Below are positions 8,247 through 17,017 of a stretch of DNA of 64,000 nucleotides, one piece after another. Both the position numbers and the translations under genes were made by a program. This stretch comes from Streptomyces sp. CHD11 (GTDB lineage: Bacteria; Actinomycetota; Actinomycetes; Streptomycetales; Streptomycetaceae): the NCBI RefSeq assembly GCF_018638295.1, contig NZ_JABTTS010000029.1, forward strand, positions 1-64,000, given 5' to 3'. The first letter of the stretch is position 1. Every line of letters starts with the position of its first letter. Under the pieces are notes generated by a model. The model searched no databases, had not been told where the DNA came from, and saw only the letters and a list, made by a program, of their open reading frames with translations.

Positions 8247-9466
8247 CCGAGACCCTCGGAAAGGCCGGCTCCGCCGCGCGCGACGGAGCGAACGGGGCCA
8301 CGGACGGCGCGACGAAGAACCCGCTCGCCGACATCGCCCACAGCGAGGCCGCGGACCGGCTGAAGTCGGAGCTGCAGGAGTACCTCGCGGCCCAGGCCAC
8401 CCGCATGCTGAGCGGCCTCGGCCACAAGCTCGGCGACACCACGAACAAGCTCAACGACATCGCCGAGGGCAACAGCCCGGGTTTCGCCAAGATCGCCGCC
8501 GACGGCGGCCGCAAGCTCGCCGAGGGCAAGGGGCCGCTGCGCAGCGCCGTGGAGGTGGGTGCCTCGCAGGCGAAGGACAAGGTGAAGGACGCGTTCAAGG
8601 GTCTGGGAGGCGGCAAGGGCAAGCGCAAGCGCTCGTCCGGCAGCAAGCCCACCGTCATCATGGAGCACATCGACGTCGGGGTGCCGCTGCGCACGGCCTA
8701 CGACCAGTGGACCCAGTACCAGGACTTCAGCACCTTCGCCAAGGGCGTCAAGAGCGCCGGCAAGGCCGACGACACCACGTCGGACTGGCAGGCGAAGATC
8801 TGGTGGTCGAGCCGAAGCTGGAAGGCGCAGACCACCGAGCAGGTCCCCGACGACCGCATCGCCTGGACCTCGGAGGGCGCCAAGGGCTCGACGAAGGGCG
8901 TCGTCTCCTTCCACAGCCTCGGCGACAACCTCACCCGGGTCCTGCTGGTCATCGAGTACTACCCGTCGGGCTTCTTCGAGAAGACCGGCAACATCTGGCG
9001 CGCCCAGGGCCGCCGCGCCCGGCTCGACCTGAAGAACTTCGCCCGCTTCATCACCATCAAGGGCGAGGCCGAGGACAGCTGGCGCGGTGAGATCCGCGAC
9101 GGCGAGGTCGTCCGCAGCCACGAGGACGCGCTGGCCGAGGAGGAGGAAGCCGACTCCGGTGAGGGCGAGGCTTCGGAGGACGAGCACCGCGACGACGAGG
9201 CCCCGGACGACGAGTACGGCGAGGACCGGGAGTACGAGGACGAGGAGGAGCCCGGCACGGAACCCGAGGACTCCGAGCCCGAGGATTCCGAGGACTCCGA
9301 GGAGGAGTACGAGCCGGAGTCCGGGGAGGAGCCCGCCGGCGAGTACGACGAGGACGAGTACCCGGAGGAGGAGTACGAGGACGAGGACACCGAGGCCGAG
9401 GCCGGGGCGGATGAGCCCGAGCCGGAGCCCGAGGACGAGCGCGACGAGAGCCGGAGCCGCCGATGA
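8243..9466 (+). CDS. gvpZ: Gas vesicle cluster protein GvpZ, SRPBCC domain with acidic tail
   Basis: The 407-residue protein has three parts. Residues 1-130 are helical and Ala/Gly-rich. Residues 135-285 form an SRPBCC (polyketide cyclase/START-like) domain, shown by a VIMEHIDVGVPLRTAYDQW start and the WTSEGAKGSTKGVVSFH core. The last 110 residues are almost purely Asp/Glu with Tyr, Pro and Ser. SRPBCC folds bind hydrophobic ligands, which would fit a role at the hydrophobic vesicle surface, but this is inference. It overlaps gvpY and gvpJ by ATGA junctions. The name GvpZ rests on position and this layout. Confidence 0.75.
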   Translation: MTETLGKAGSAARDGANGATDGATKNPLADIAHSEAADRLKSELQEYLAAQATRMLSGLGHKLGDTTNKLNDIAEGNSPGFAKIAADGGRKLAEGKGPLRSAVEVGASQAKDKVKDAFKGLGGGKGKRKRSSGSKPTVIMEHIDVGVPLRTAYDQWTQYQDFSTFAKGVKSAGKADDTTSDWQAKIWWSSRSWKAQTTEQVPDDRIAWTSEGAKGSTKGVVSFHSLGDNLTRVLLVIEYYPSGFFEKTGNIWRAQGRRARLDLKNFARFITIKGEAEDSWRGEIRDGEVVRSHEDALAEEEEADSGEGEASEDEHRDDEAPDDEYGEDREYEDEEEPGTEPEDSEPEDSEDSEEEYEPESGEEPAGEYDEDEYPEEEYEDEDTEAEAGADEPEPEPEDERDESRSRR

Positions 9467-9804
9467 CCACCCCCAGCCGGCTCCCCGATCCCTATGGACA
9501 GGGCGGCGGCGCCAATCTCGCCGACATCCTGGAAAGGGTGCTGGACAAGGGTGTCGTGATCGCGGGTGACATCCGGATCAACCTGCTCGACATCGAACTG
9601 CTCACCATCAAACTGCGCCTGGTCGTCGCCTCCGTCGACAAGGCGAAGGAGATGGGCATCGACTGGTGGGAGTCCGACCCGGCGCTCTCCTCCCGAGCCC
9701 GCCGTGACGAACTCACGAGGGAGAACGCGGAGCTGCGTGAGCGGCTGGCCCGGCTGGAGGAACTGGGACTGGAGTCCCGCAGCGCACAGGAGGAGAGCCC
9801 GTGA
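9463..9804 (+). CDS. gvpJ: Gas vesicle protein GvpJ
   Basis: The 113-residue protein contains the GvpA-like core (NLADILERVLDKGVVIAG, then INLLDIELLTIKLRLVVASV) at residues 18-60. After it come an IDWWESDP motif and a C-terminal helical heptad-like segment (ENAELRERLARLEELG). GvpJ proteins are minor GvpA paralogues that start shell growth. The coiled-coil tail distinguishes it from gvpA and gvpS of this operon. Confidence 0.88.
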   Translation: MTTPSRLPDPYGQGGGANLADILERVLDKGVVIAGDIRINLLDIELLTIKLRLVVASVDKAKEMGIDWWESDPALSSRARRDELTRENAELRERLARLEELGLESRSAQEESP

Positions 9805-10580
9805 CCGGACTGCGGTACGTCTACGCGGTCTGCCGCCCCTTCGGCACGCCGCTCCAGTCGCAGCTGACCGGAGTCGGCGGCGATCCGCCCCGCCTGCTGC
9901 CGCACGGGGACCTGGTGGCGGTCGTCAGCCATGTGCCGGAGGCGGACTTCGCGGAGGAGCCGCTGCGCGCGCATCTGGAGGACCTGGACTGGCTGACCGG
10001 TGTCGCCCGCGCCCACCAGGGCGTGATCGACGCGCTCACCACCGTCACCACCCCGCTGCCGCTGCGGCTCGGCACCGTGTTCCGCGACGACAGCGGGGTG
10101 CGGACGATGCTGCAGGGGCGGGAGGAGGGCTTTCTGCGCACCCTGGACCGGCTGGAGGGCCGGGTCGAGTGGGGCGTCAAGGTGTTCATCGAGGCGGAGC
10201 CGGCGCCGGAGACGCCCGCCACGCCGTCGCCGAAGCCGGCGTCCGGCCGGGACTACCTGCGGCAGCGCCGTATGCAGACCAGGTCGCAGGACGACCTGTG
10301 GCAGCAGGCCGAGACCTTCGCGACCCGGCTGCACGAGACCCTCTCCGGGAGCGCCGACGACTCCCGGCTGCACGCGCCGCAGAACCCGGCGCTCTCCGGC
10401 GCCTCCGGACGCAATGTGCTCAACGCCGCGTACCTGGTGCCCCGGGTGAGGTCGGAGGAGTTCGTGGAGCAGGTGGACCGGACGAAGGACGGGGCCCCCG
10501 GCATCCGCGTCGAACTCACCGGACCCTGGGCGGCCTACTCCTTCGCCGGCGAGGAATCGGCGGGGAAGGAGGGCGTGTGA
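9801..10580 (+). CDS. gvpL: Gas vesicle protein GvpL (GvpF/L family)
   Basis: The 259-residue protein is the second GvpF/GvpL member: it opens with LRYVYAVCRPF, contains TPLPLRLGTVFRDD near 80 and LNAAYLVPR near 210, and ends with GPWAAYSFAG. It is expected to interact with GvpA/GvpJ-type subunits during shell assembly. An insertion of about 30 Pro- and Arg-rich residues lies near residue 140. It overlaps gvpJ and gvpS by start-stop fusion. Confidence 0.9.
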   Translation: MTGLRYVYAVCRPFGTPLQSQLTGVGGDPPRLLPHGDLVAVVSHVPEADFAEEPLRAHLEDLDWLTGVARAHQGVIDALTTVTTPLPLRLGTVFRDDSGVRTMLQGREEGFLRTLDRLEGRVEWGVKVFIEAEPAPETPATPSPKPASGRDYLRQRRMQTRSQDDLWQQAETFATRLHETLSGSADDSRLHAPQNPALSGASGRNVLNAAYLVPRVRSEEFVEQVDRTKDGAPGIRVELTGPWAAYSFAGEESAGKEGV

Positions 10581-10765
10581 CCGTCGTCGAACGCCGCGAG
10601 ATAGCCCTGGTGGACCTGCTCGACCGGCTGCTGGCCGGCGGAGTCGTCATCAAGGGCGACATCACGTTGCGCATCGCGGACGTCGACCTGGTCCGTATCG
10701 ACCTCAACGCACTCATCAGCTCGGTGAACGCGCAGGTCCCGTCCCCCTTCGAGGAGTCACCGTGA
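10577..10765 (+). CDS. gvpS: Small GvpA-like protein GvpS
   Basis: The 62-residue protein is essentially a bare GvpA core (EIALVDLLDRLLAGGVVIKG followed by ITLRIADVDLVRIDLNALI). It is the third GvpA paralogue of this operon and lacks the charged tails of the other two. The GTG start overlaps the gvpL stop (GTGA), and its own stop overlaps gvpK. Position before gvpK matches gvpS of Streptomyces clusters. Confidence 0.82.
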   Translation: MTVVERREIALVDLLDRLLAGGVVIKGDITLRIADVDLVRIDLNALISSVNAQVPSPFEESP

Positions 10766-11085
10766 CGACCGCCCCCGACCCCGACCACCCCGTCGAGCCG
10801 CACGGCGGCCGGCGGGGGCGGCTCGACCTGGAGCCGGACACGGTCGAACGTGATCTGATCAAACTGGTGCTCACCGTCGTGGAGCTGCTGCGCCAGCTCA
10901 TGGAACGGCAGGCGCTGCGCCGGTTCGACGAGGGCGATCTGAGCGAGGAGCAGGAGGAGCGGGTCGGGCTGACCCTCATGCTGCTCGAGGACCGGATGGC
11001 GGAACTGCGGAACCGGTACGGGCTGCGGCCGGAGGACCTGAATCTGGACCTCGGACCGCTCGGACCCCTGCTTCCCCGGAACTGA
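10762..11085 (+). CDS. gvpK: Gas vesicle protein GvpK
   Basis: The 107-residue protein is a typical GvpK: a short Pro/Arg-rich start, then RLDLEPDTVERDLIKLVLTV, LRQLMERQALRRFDEG and a final region with GLRPEDLNLDLGPLGPLL. GvpK is a conserved accessory factor for vesicle formation. It is the last gene of the ten-gene operon, and a strong palindrome follows 27 bases after the stop. Confidence 0.92.
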   Translation: MTTAPDPDHPVEPHGGRRGRLDLEPDTVERDLIKLVLTVVELLRQLMERQALRRFDEGDLSEEQEERVGLTLMLLEDRMAELRNRYGLRPEDLNLDLGPLGPLLPRN

Positions 11086-11112
11086 GCCCCCGGTCACCGG
11101 GCGTCCACCGCG

Positions 11113-11164
11113 CCGGCAGCCGGGTTCCCCGGGACCGTGGTGTCCCGGGGAACCCGGCTGCCGG
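11113..11164. terminator. 22-bp perfect palindrome between convergent genes
   Basis: The arms at 11113-11134 and 11143-11164 are perfectly complementary over 22 bases with an 8-base loop. It separates the end of the gvp operon from the end of the minus-strand methyltransferase and probably stops transcription from both directions. Confidence 0.9.
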
Positions 11165-11170
11165 CCGTGC

Positions 11171-11992
11171 TCAGGGCTCCTTGCGGCAGAGGAGCTGCGC
11201 ATGCAGCACGCCGAACCAGCCGTCCTCCCGCTCGCCCCACGCGCGCCACGCCGCGGCCGTCTTCCGCAACTGTTCGGCGGTGGCGTGGCCTCCTTCGACG
11301 GCGCGCTCGGCGTACGCCGACGCCACGGTGCGGTCCGCCCACAGCCCGCTCCACCAGGACCGCTCCTCGGCGGTCGAGAAGGTCCAGGTGTCCGAGCCGG
11401 CGGTGATGTCGGTGAACCCCGCGGCAAGCGCCCAGGACTTCAGCCGCCGCCCGGCGTCCGGCTCGCCCCCGTTGGCCCGTGCCACCCGCCGGTACAGGTC
11501 CAGCCAGTCGTCCATGCCGGGCGACGGCGGGTACCAGGTCATCGCCGCGTAGTCCGAGTCCCGTACGGCGACGAGCCCGCCCGGCGCGGTCACCCGGCGC
11601 ATCTCGCGCAGCGCCCGGACGGGATCACCCACGTGCTGGAGCACCTGGTGGGCGTGGACCACGCCGAACGAGTCGTCCGGGAAGTCCAGTGCGTGCACGT
11701 CCCCCGCGGCGAAGTCCATGTTGGTCAGTCCCCGTTCGCGGGCCACCGCCCGGGCCTGCTCCAGGATCCGCGGCTCCCGGTCGAGACCGGTGACGTGGCC
11801 GTCGGGGACGAGCGCCGCGAGGTCGGCGGTGATGGTGCCCGGCCCGCACCCGACGTCCAGGATCCGCGTACCGGGCTCCAGCGCCCCGAGGAGGTACGCC
11901 GCCGAGTTCTCCGCGGTCCGCCATGTGTGCGACCGCAGTACCGACTCGTGGTGCCCGTGGGTGTAGACGGCGGTCTCCCGTGCTTGTGGCAT
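11171..11992 (-). CDS. Class I SAM-dependent methyltransferase (UbiE-like)
   Basis: The 273-residue protein has the SAM-binding motif I (RILDVGCGPGT, residues 43-53), an acidic motif II (GLDREP), motif III-like AAGDVHALDFPDDSFG and post-motif GGLVAVRDSDYA. It belongs to the broad UbiE/COQ5-like methyltransferase group of about 270 residues that starts with a YTHGHHESVLRSH stretch common in actinobacteria. Substrate is unknown. The ATG at 11992 is the only good start, and the gene diverges from the ABC-F gene with about 150 bases between. Confidence 0.88.
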   Translation of the reverse strand: MPQARETAVYTHGHHESVLRSHTWRTAENSAAYLLGALEPGTRILDVGCGPGTITADLAALVPDGHVTGLDREPRILEQARAVARERGLTNMDFAAGDVHALDFPDDSFGVVHAHQVLQHVGDPVRALREMRRVTAPGGLVAVRDSDYAAMTWYPPSPGMDDWLDLYRRVARANGGEPDAGRRLKSWALAAGFTDITAGSDTWTFSTAEERSWWSGLWADRTVASAYAERAVEGGHATAEQLRKTAAAWRAWGEREDGWFGVLHAQLLCRKEP

Positions 11993-12144
11993 ACGGGCCC
12001 ACCCCTTCCGCTCTCGTCGCTCGTTGGAGAACGCTCACGCTACCCGCACCACCCGCATGATGAGACCCGCGTTTCACATACTGGACACGCGGTCTCCCTT
12101 GATCGGTTTGCCACCCGCGTCGGCGACCCCGCACAATCCCCACC

Positions 12145-13764
12145 ATGGGCCACCTGGAAGCAGCACATCTCGAGTACTACCTCCCCGACGGGAGGGCCCT
12201 CCTGGGCGATGTGTCCTTCCGGGTCGGAGAGGGCGCGGTGATGGCCCTGGTGGGCCCCAACGGCGCGGGCAAGACCACCCTGCTGCGCCTCCTCGCCGGC
12301 GAACTCACACCGCACGGCGGATCCGTCACCGTCACCGGCGGCCTCGGCGTCATGCGCCAGTTCGTCGGCTCCGTCAGGGACGAGACGACCGTACGCGACC
12401 TGCTCGTCTCCGTCGCCACACCCCGGATCAGGGAAGCGGCGCACGCCGTCGACCGGGCCGAGCACGCCCTCATGACCGTCGACGACGAGGCCGCCCAGCT
12501 CGCCTACGCGCAGGCCCTGGCCGACTGGGCCGAAGCCCGCGGCTACGAGGCGGAGACCCTGTGGGACATGTGCACCACGGCCGCGCTCGGCATCCCGTAC
12601 GAGAGGGCGCAGTGGCGCCAGGTCCGCACCCTCTCCGGGGGCGAGCAGAAGCGGCTGGTCCTCGAGGCGCTGCTGCGCGGCACCGATCAGGTCCTCCTCC
12701 TCGACGAGCCCGACAACTACCTCGACGTACCCGGCAAACGCTGGCTGGAGGAACGGCTCGGGGAGACCCGCAAGACGGTCCTGTTCGTCTCCCACGACCG
12801 GGAACTCCTCGCCCGTGCCGCCCAGCGCATCGTCTCCCTCGAACCGGGCCCCGCCGGCGCCGACGCCTGGGTGCACGGCGCCGGCTTCGCCACCTACCAC
12901 GACGCGCGGCGCGAACGCTTCGCCCGCTTCGAGGAACTGCGCCGGCGCTGGGACGAGAAGCACGCCCAGCTGAAGAAGCTCGTACTGAACCTGCGCCAGG
13001 CCGCCGCCAACAGCCCGGACATGGCCTCCCGCTACCACGCCGCCCAGACCAGACTGCGCAAGTTCGAGGAAGCGGGCCCTCCACCCGAGCCGCCCCGCGA
13101 GCAGAACATCACCATGCGCCTGAAGGGCGGCCGCACCGGCGTCCGCGCGGTCACCTGCGAGAACCTGGAACTCACCGGCCTCATGAAGCCGTTCGGCCTG
13201 GAGGTGTTCTACGGCGAGCGGGTCGCCGTGCTCGGCTCCAACGGCTCCGGCAAGTCGCACTTCCTGCGGCTGCTCGCCGGGGACGACGTGGCCCACACCG
13301 GCGGGTGGCGCCTCGGCGCCCGCGTGGTGCCCGGCCACTTCGCGCAGACCCACGCCCACCCCGAGCTGGAGGGCCGCACCCTCCTGGACATCCTGTGGAA
13401 GGAACACGCCCAGGACCGCGGAGCCGCCATGTCCCGGCTGCGCCGCTACGAACTCACCGGCCAGGCCGAGCAGACCTTCGAGCGGCTCTCCGGCGGCCAG
13501 CAGGCCCGCTTCCAGATCCTCCTGCTGGAGCTCCGGGGTGTCACGGCCCTGCTGCTGGACGAGCCCACCGACAACCTCGACCTGGAGTCCGCCGAGGCAC
13601 TGCAGGAGGGCCTGGAGGCCTTCGAGGGCACGGTCCTCGCGGTCACCCACGACCGCTGGTTCGCCCGCTCCTTCGACCGCTACCTGGTCTTCGGTGAGGA
13701 CGGCCACGTCCGGGAAACCCCGGAACCGGTCTGGGACGAACGCCGCGTGGCCCGCTCCCGCTGA
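12145..13764 (+). CDS. ABC-F family ATPase
   Basis: The 539-residue protein has two ABC modules and no membrane segment, as in ABC-F translation factors. Module one has Walker A GPNGAGKTT (38-46), signature LSGGEQKR (near 170) and Walker B VLLLDEPDNYLD. Module two has GSNGSGKSH (near 364), LSGGQQAR and LLLDEPTDNLD. The linker between them is charged and helical. ABC-F proteins bind the ribosomal E site and affect elongation or antibiotic resistance; this one most resembles the housekeeping type, with no antibiotic gene nearby. The position directly divergent from the methyltransferase suggests a shared regulatory region. Confidence 0.9.
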   Translation: MGHLEAAHLEYYLPDGRALLGDVSFRVGEGAVMALVGPNGAGKTTLLRLLAGELTPHGGSVTVTGGLGVMRQFVGSVRDETTVRDLLVSVATPRIREAAHAVDRAEHALMTVDDEAAQLAYAQALADWAEARGYEAETLWDMCTTAALGIPYERAQWRQVRTLSGGEQKRLVLEALLRGTDQVLLLDEPDNYLDVPGKRWLEERLGETRKTVLFVSHDRELLARAAQRIVSLEPGPAGADAWVHGAGFATYHDARRERFARFEELRRRWDEKHAQLKKLVLNLRQAAANSPDMASRYHAAQTRLRKFEEAGPPPEPPREQNITMRLKGGRTGVRAVTCENLELTGLMKPFGLEVFYGERVAVLGSNGSGKSHFLRLLAGDDVAHTGGWRLGARVVPGHFAQTHAHPELEGRTLLDILWKEHAQDRGAAMSRLRRYELTGQAEQTFERLSGGQQARFQILLLELRGVTALLLDEPTDNLDLESAEALQEGLEAFEGTVLAVTHDRWFARSFDRYLVFGEDGHVRETPEPVWDERRVARSR

Positions 13765-13800
13765 CCCCCTCAGGGGCGCGGGGACCGCGCGAACGGGGGT

Positions 13801-13819
13801 CTGGGGGCGAAGCCCCCAG
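13801..13819. terminator. Hairpin between convergent genes
   Basis: CTGGGGGC and GCCCCCAG form a perfect 8-bp stem around a GAA loop, 36 bases after the ABC-F stop and 62 bases before the end of the minus-strand gene. Confidence 0.65.
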
Positions 13820-13880
13820 GACGGGAAGGGACGGGAAGGGGCGGCGGGAGCGCAGAAACCCGTGCTCCCCCACTCCCACC

Positions 13881-14987
13881 TCACCAGCGCAGCAATGCTC
13901 CCAGCCCGCCGGCAGGGGCGTCCTGCGGAGGCCCCGCCGCGTCGACCGCCAGCGCGGGCGCATCCGTGGCGACCACCGACCGGATCAGCGCGTCGTCCGC
14001 CCGCGCCGCCCAGGAGTTCTGCTCACCCAGCACCTTCAGCTCGGTGCGCCGCACGGCCAGCTGGTCCGGATCCTCACCGATCCACACCTCCCGGTGCGCG
14101 TCCGGCCCGTCCGGCCGGATCAGCAGTTCGCCGATCCGGTGCTCCCGCGCGGCCTCCACCAGCGCGGGCACCCCCTCCACCGCCCCGGCGCGACCCTCGT
14201 CGCCGCTCCCACGGGCGGCGAGGAACCGCTCCAGCTCGGCGGCGGCGCGACCGTGGACGTGCTCCGCACGGATCCGCTCGACGTCGTCGTCGAGCAGCCT
14301 GCTGCCCGCGCCGTGCGAAGCCTCGGCGATCAGATCGTGCAGCCGCTGCGGAAGCCGCTCGCGCACCGCGCGCCGCTCACGGTCGTCACCGACCAGGATC
14401 AGCAGATCGGCACCGGTCTCCTCCTGGCAGACCGCGAGCGCGTCGGCGATCTCCGCCGCGTTGTGCTCCCAGGTGTTCTCCACCCGCAGCTGGAAGTGCC
14501 GCTCCGACCAGTCCGCGGAGGCGGTCCGGTGCAGCGGCCACTGTCGCCCGGTGACCCCGCCGGCGTCGTCGCGGCCGAGGGCACTGCGCAGTTCGAAGTC
14601 CGCACCCCTGCGGTCCACGTAGGCGACCACGCACACCGGGTCCTCACCGGCCAGCTCCAGCAGCGGTGCCACCCGGGGCAGCGGAGCCCACGTGGCCCAG
14701 TCCCGCTCGGGGGACCGGGCCAGCGGCGGGTCGAGGACGACCTCGCCGTCCCGGGCGAACAGGGCCCGGCCACGCGGTTCGCCGGAGGGCCGCAGCTCCT
14801 CGACGGCGCGCTGCACCGCCTGGCAGGTCGCCTCGTCCGCACCCTGGCCGGCCAGCTCCCGTGCCATCGCGCGGGCCGTCAGCTGCCGTTCCTGGGCGGT
14901 GTTCTCCGTGTGCCGGGAGGTGTCGACGTATACGGAGGCCCAGGGGCCGGGACGTTCGTAGAGTGGATTCAGGAATGCGAGTTCCAT
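13881..14987 (-). CDS. Rv2629-like / baeRF-family protein
   Basis: The 368-residue protein resembles the actinobacterial Rv2629 group, related to peptide release factor eRF1 (baeRF families). Signs are the N-terminal ELAFLNPLYERPGPWASVY, the central WEHNAAEIADAL and a C-terminal GELLIRPDGPDAHREVWIG segment. Members are often linked to stress or dormancy. Its exact action is not established; ribosome rescue or hydrolase activity is plausible. The ATG at 14987 has a GGGAGG box 4-9 bases upstream. It is divergent from the small DUF6158 gene. Confidence 0.75.
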   Translation of the reverse strand: MELAFLNPLYERPGPWASVYVDTSRHTENTAQERQLTARAMARELAGQGADEATCQAVQRAVEELRPSGEPRGRALFARDGEVVLDPPLARSPERDWATWAPLPRVAPLLELAGEDPVCVVAYVDRRGADFELRSALGRDDAGGVTGRQWPLHRTASADWSERHFQLRVENTWEHNAAEIADALAVCQEETGADLLILVGDDRERRAVRERLPQRLHDLIAEASHGAGSRLLDDDVERIRAEHVHGRAAAELERFLAARGSGDEGRAGAVEGVPALVEAAREHRIGELLIRPDGPDAHREVWIGEDPDQLAVRRTELKVLGEQNSWAARADDALIRSVVATDAPALAVDAAGPPQDAPAGGLGALLRW

Positions 14988-15077
14988 GGTTCCCTCCCGG
15001 TTGCCGTGCGGGTAGTGCTCGTGCCGCCGGGCGGGTACCCGGAGCCCATGGACGCACACGACGAACGGGGCACCACG

Positions 15078-15335
15078 ATGACCGGAGTCGAGCCGGACCG
15101 CCTGGACGACCAGCAGCTCATGAAGGAGCTGGAGACCATCCACCGCACGCGCCACGACACGCTGCTGTACGGCTCCAACGGCGCGCTGCGGGCCCACAAC
15201 GACCGGATGGCGCAACTGGAGGGCGAGTATCTGCGCCGCAACCCGCGCCGCCCGGTGGCCGCGGGCCGCACCCGTGAGGGGGCCCGCGAGCGGAGCGCCG
15301 CGAACGCGACGGTACCCACAACTCCGGGAACCTGA
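15078..15335 (+). CDS. Small conserved actinobacterial protein (DUF6158-like)
   Basis: The 85-residue soluble protein has the conserved core LMKELETIHRTRHDTLLYGS followed by LRAHNDRMAQLEGEYLRRNP, a helical pair seen in short Streptomyces proteins of unknown function. The ATG at 15078 gives the family-like MTGVEP start but lacks a strong ribosome site; an ATG at 15048 would add ten residues. The gene is divergent from the Rv2629-like gene and closes at a strong palindrome. Confidence 0.7.
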   Translation: MTGVEPDRLDDQQLMKELETIHRTRHDTLLYGSNGALRAHNDRMAQLEGEYLRRNPRRPVAAGRTREGARERSAANATVPTTPGT

Positions 15336-15544
15336 CCGCGGGCGCCGGGCGCGACGCAGGCCTCCGGCACGGAGCCGGGTGCACCTCACCCGGCCACCGG
15401 ACCGCGCCGCCACCCCCTGCGACCCCCTGCGACCCCGTCCGCCGGGGACCTGCCTCCGGCCCTCCGGCCACCTGATGCGGTGATGCGTGATGCGGGCAAC
15501 CGGACCGCGTGTACCGGCCGCACGGACCGCGTGCCACCGCCGCC

Positions 15545-15592
15545 GCACATGCCGCAGGGGCCCGCGTCCGCGCGAGCCCCTGCGGCATGTGC
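15545..15592. terminator. 17-bp perfect palindrome between convergent genes
   Basis: Arms at 15545-15561 and 15576-15592 match perfectly around a 14-base loop. It sits 24 bases before the end of the minus-strand DJ-1/PfpI gene, after a 200-base gene-less GC-rich stretch that holds only short direct repeats (CTGCGACCCC twice near 15417). Confidence 0.85.
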
Positions 15593-15615
15593 CGGGCCGT
15601 AGGACGTGACGGACG

Positions 15616-16158
15616 TCAGCCCGCCTCCGCCGCGAACACCTCCAGGTACGTCTCACAGAACGCCTTCAGATCGTCCGGCTTGCGGCTGGTGACCAGTTTG
15701 TTCGACCCGTGGTCGCAGATCTTCACCTGCTCGTCGACCCAGGTCCCGCCGGCGTTGCGGACGTCGGTCCGCAGGCTGGGCCAGCTCGTCAGCTCCCGGC
15801 CGCGTACGACGTCGGCCTCGATCAGGGTCCACGGGGCGTGGCAGATCGCGGCGACCGGACGGCCCTGTTCGAAGAAGTCCCGCACGAACGCCACGGACTT
15901 CTCGTCCATGCGCAGGAAGTCCGGGTTGGCCACCCCGCCCGGCAGCACCAGTCCGCCGAAGGAGTCCGCCGAGGTCTCGCCGACGACCTCCTGCACGGGG
16001 AAGGTGTCCGCCTTGTCGAGATGGTTGAACGCCTGGATGCTGCCCGACTGTGTGGACACGAGCACGGCCTCGTGACCGGCGTCCACGGCCGCCTGCCACG
16101 GCTCGGTCAGCTCCACCTGCTCGACACCCTCGGGTGCGGTCAGAAATGCGATGCGCAT
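15616..16158 (-). CDS. DJ-1/PfpI family protein
   Basis: The 180-residue protein has the DJ-1/PfpI fold with the nucleophile-elbow cysteine in AAICHAPW (near residue 103), an upstream GLVLPGGVANPDFLR and a final VTSRKPDDLKAFCE. These proteins (general stress protein 18, YhbO, PfpI) are small cysteine-dependent enzymes in glyoxal or protein-damage repair; whether they are proteases is disputed. The ATG at 16158 has a GGGAAG box. Neighbours with stress-type domains fit a stress regulon. Confidence 0.88.
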   Translation of the reverse strand: MRIAFLTAPEGVEQVELTEPWQAAVDAGHEAVLVSTQSGSIQAFNHLDKADTFPVQEVVGETSADSFGGLVLPGGVANPDFLRMDEKSVAFVRDFFEQGRPVAAICHAPWTLIEADVVRGRELTSWPSLRTDVRNAGGTWVDEQVKICDHGSNKLVTSRKPDDLKAFCETYLEVFAAEAG

Positions 16159-16321
16159 GATGCTTCCCACGTTCCTTTCGTCAGTGTTCCGCGGCTCGTC
16201 GGTGTTCCGCGGCGGTCGTACGCGGCTCCCGTACAGGGCGCTGCGGCCGGGGCCCGCCGGTGCCGGCACCACGCCCGGCCGCCCGCGGGACGGCCCGGAC
16301 GCGACACCGCGGACCGGCCGG

Positions 16322-16714
16322 TCACGCGGTCTCCGTCTCCCGGGTCCCGGTCAGCGCTTCGGCCAGTTCCTGCACGTTGCCGTAGCGGGCCTGGCGCGGC
16401 AGCCGCTCCAGCGCCTCGATCAGTGCGTCGGGGGCGTGCCGCCGGTCCAGGGCGCGCATCAGCTCGCGCGGGCCGGCGGGAAACGTCCCGCGGGTCAGGG
16501 TCCTGGCCAGTTCCAGCCGGACCGACTCCAGTGATGTCGGGCCGCGGCCCGGTGTCACCGGGCCGCGGGCGACCTCGGGGTCGTCGTCGGCGAACGGCTC
16601 CGGGTCGTTCCACTCCTCGGTGCGGGTGGGGTGCCCGGACCTGAGCAGGCCCTGCAGTTCGTGCTTCATCTCGTCGTCACGGTGGACGCTGAGCCGGTCA
16701 CTGCCTCGCTGCAT
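16322..16714 (-). CDS. DUF2795-type small protein
   Basis: The 130-residue protein has an acidic N-terminal half (EWNDPEPFADDDPEVA) and a C-terminal DUF2795-like domain with LERLPRQARYGNVQELAEAL near its end. The function of the family is unknown; members appear in actinobacteria beside stress genes. The ATG at 16714 has a good GGAGGGAG site. It is divergent from the small membrane protein gene. Confidence 0.75.
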   Translation of the reverse strand: MQRGSDRLSVHRDDEMKHELQGLLRSGHPTRTEEWNDPEPFADDDPEVARGPVTPGRGPTSLESVRLELARTLTRGTFPAGPRELMRALDRRHAPDALIEALERLPRQARYGNVQELAEALTGTRETETA

Positions 16715-16876
16715 GTCTCCCTCCAGATCCTTCGGGGGTCCGCACCGCGTACCCGGCGAGCGGAGGCCGACACGGGGTTCGGGCAGTGGATCGTCATGGC
16801 CCGGGGTTTGGCCCCGGGGCCCGGGGAGACCCGAGGGGAGACACCCCCCACGAGCCTCTTTGGGAAAGGTCCGGCG

Positions 16877-17017
16877 ATGGCGGTGCTCGCCCTGCTCGTC
16901 CCGTCCTTCATGCTCGGTGTGATCCTTTTGCTGGGCCGCTACGAAGACTTCCTGCTGCCGCCCGTGCAGCCACCTGAGGAACCCGCCGAACCCGGGCTCG
17001 GAAGTTTGCGACGGTGA
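16877..17017 (+). CDS. Small single-span membrane protein
   Basis: The 46-residue protein has one transmembrane segment (residues 2-22, MAVLALLVPSFMLGVILLLG), then RYEDFLLPPVQPPEEP and a charged end. Similar 45-60-residue proteins with a GRYEE/LLP motif occur widely in Streptomyces, but their role is unknown. The start is preceded by AAAGG nine bases upstream. It lies just before the sigma factor gene. Confidence 0.65.
   Translation: MAVLALLVPSFMLGVILLLGRYEDFLLPPVQPPEEPAEPGLGSLRR

Noticed and set aside
16800..16825. SigB-like promoter before the small membrane protein (GTTT near 16805)
   Set aside because: The -10 part reads GGGGAG with a 13-base spacer, too poor a match.
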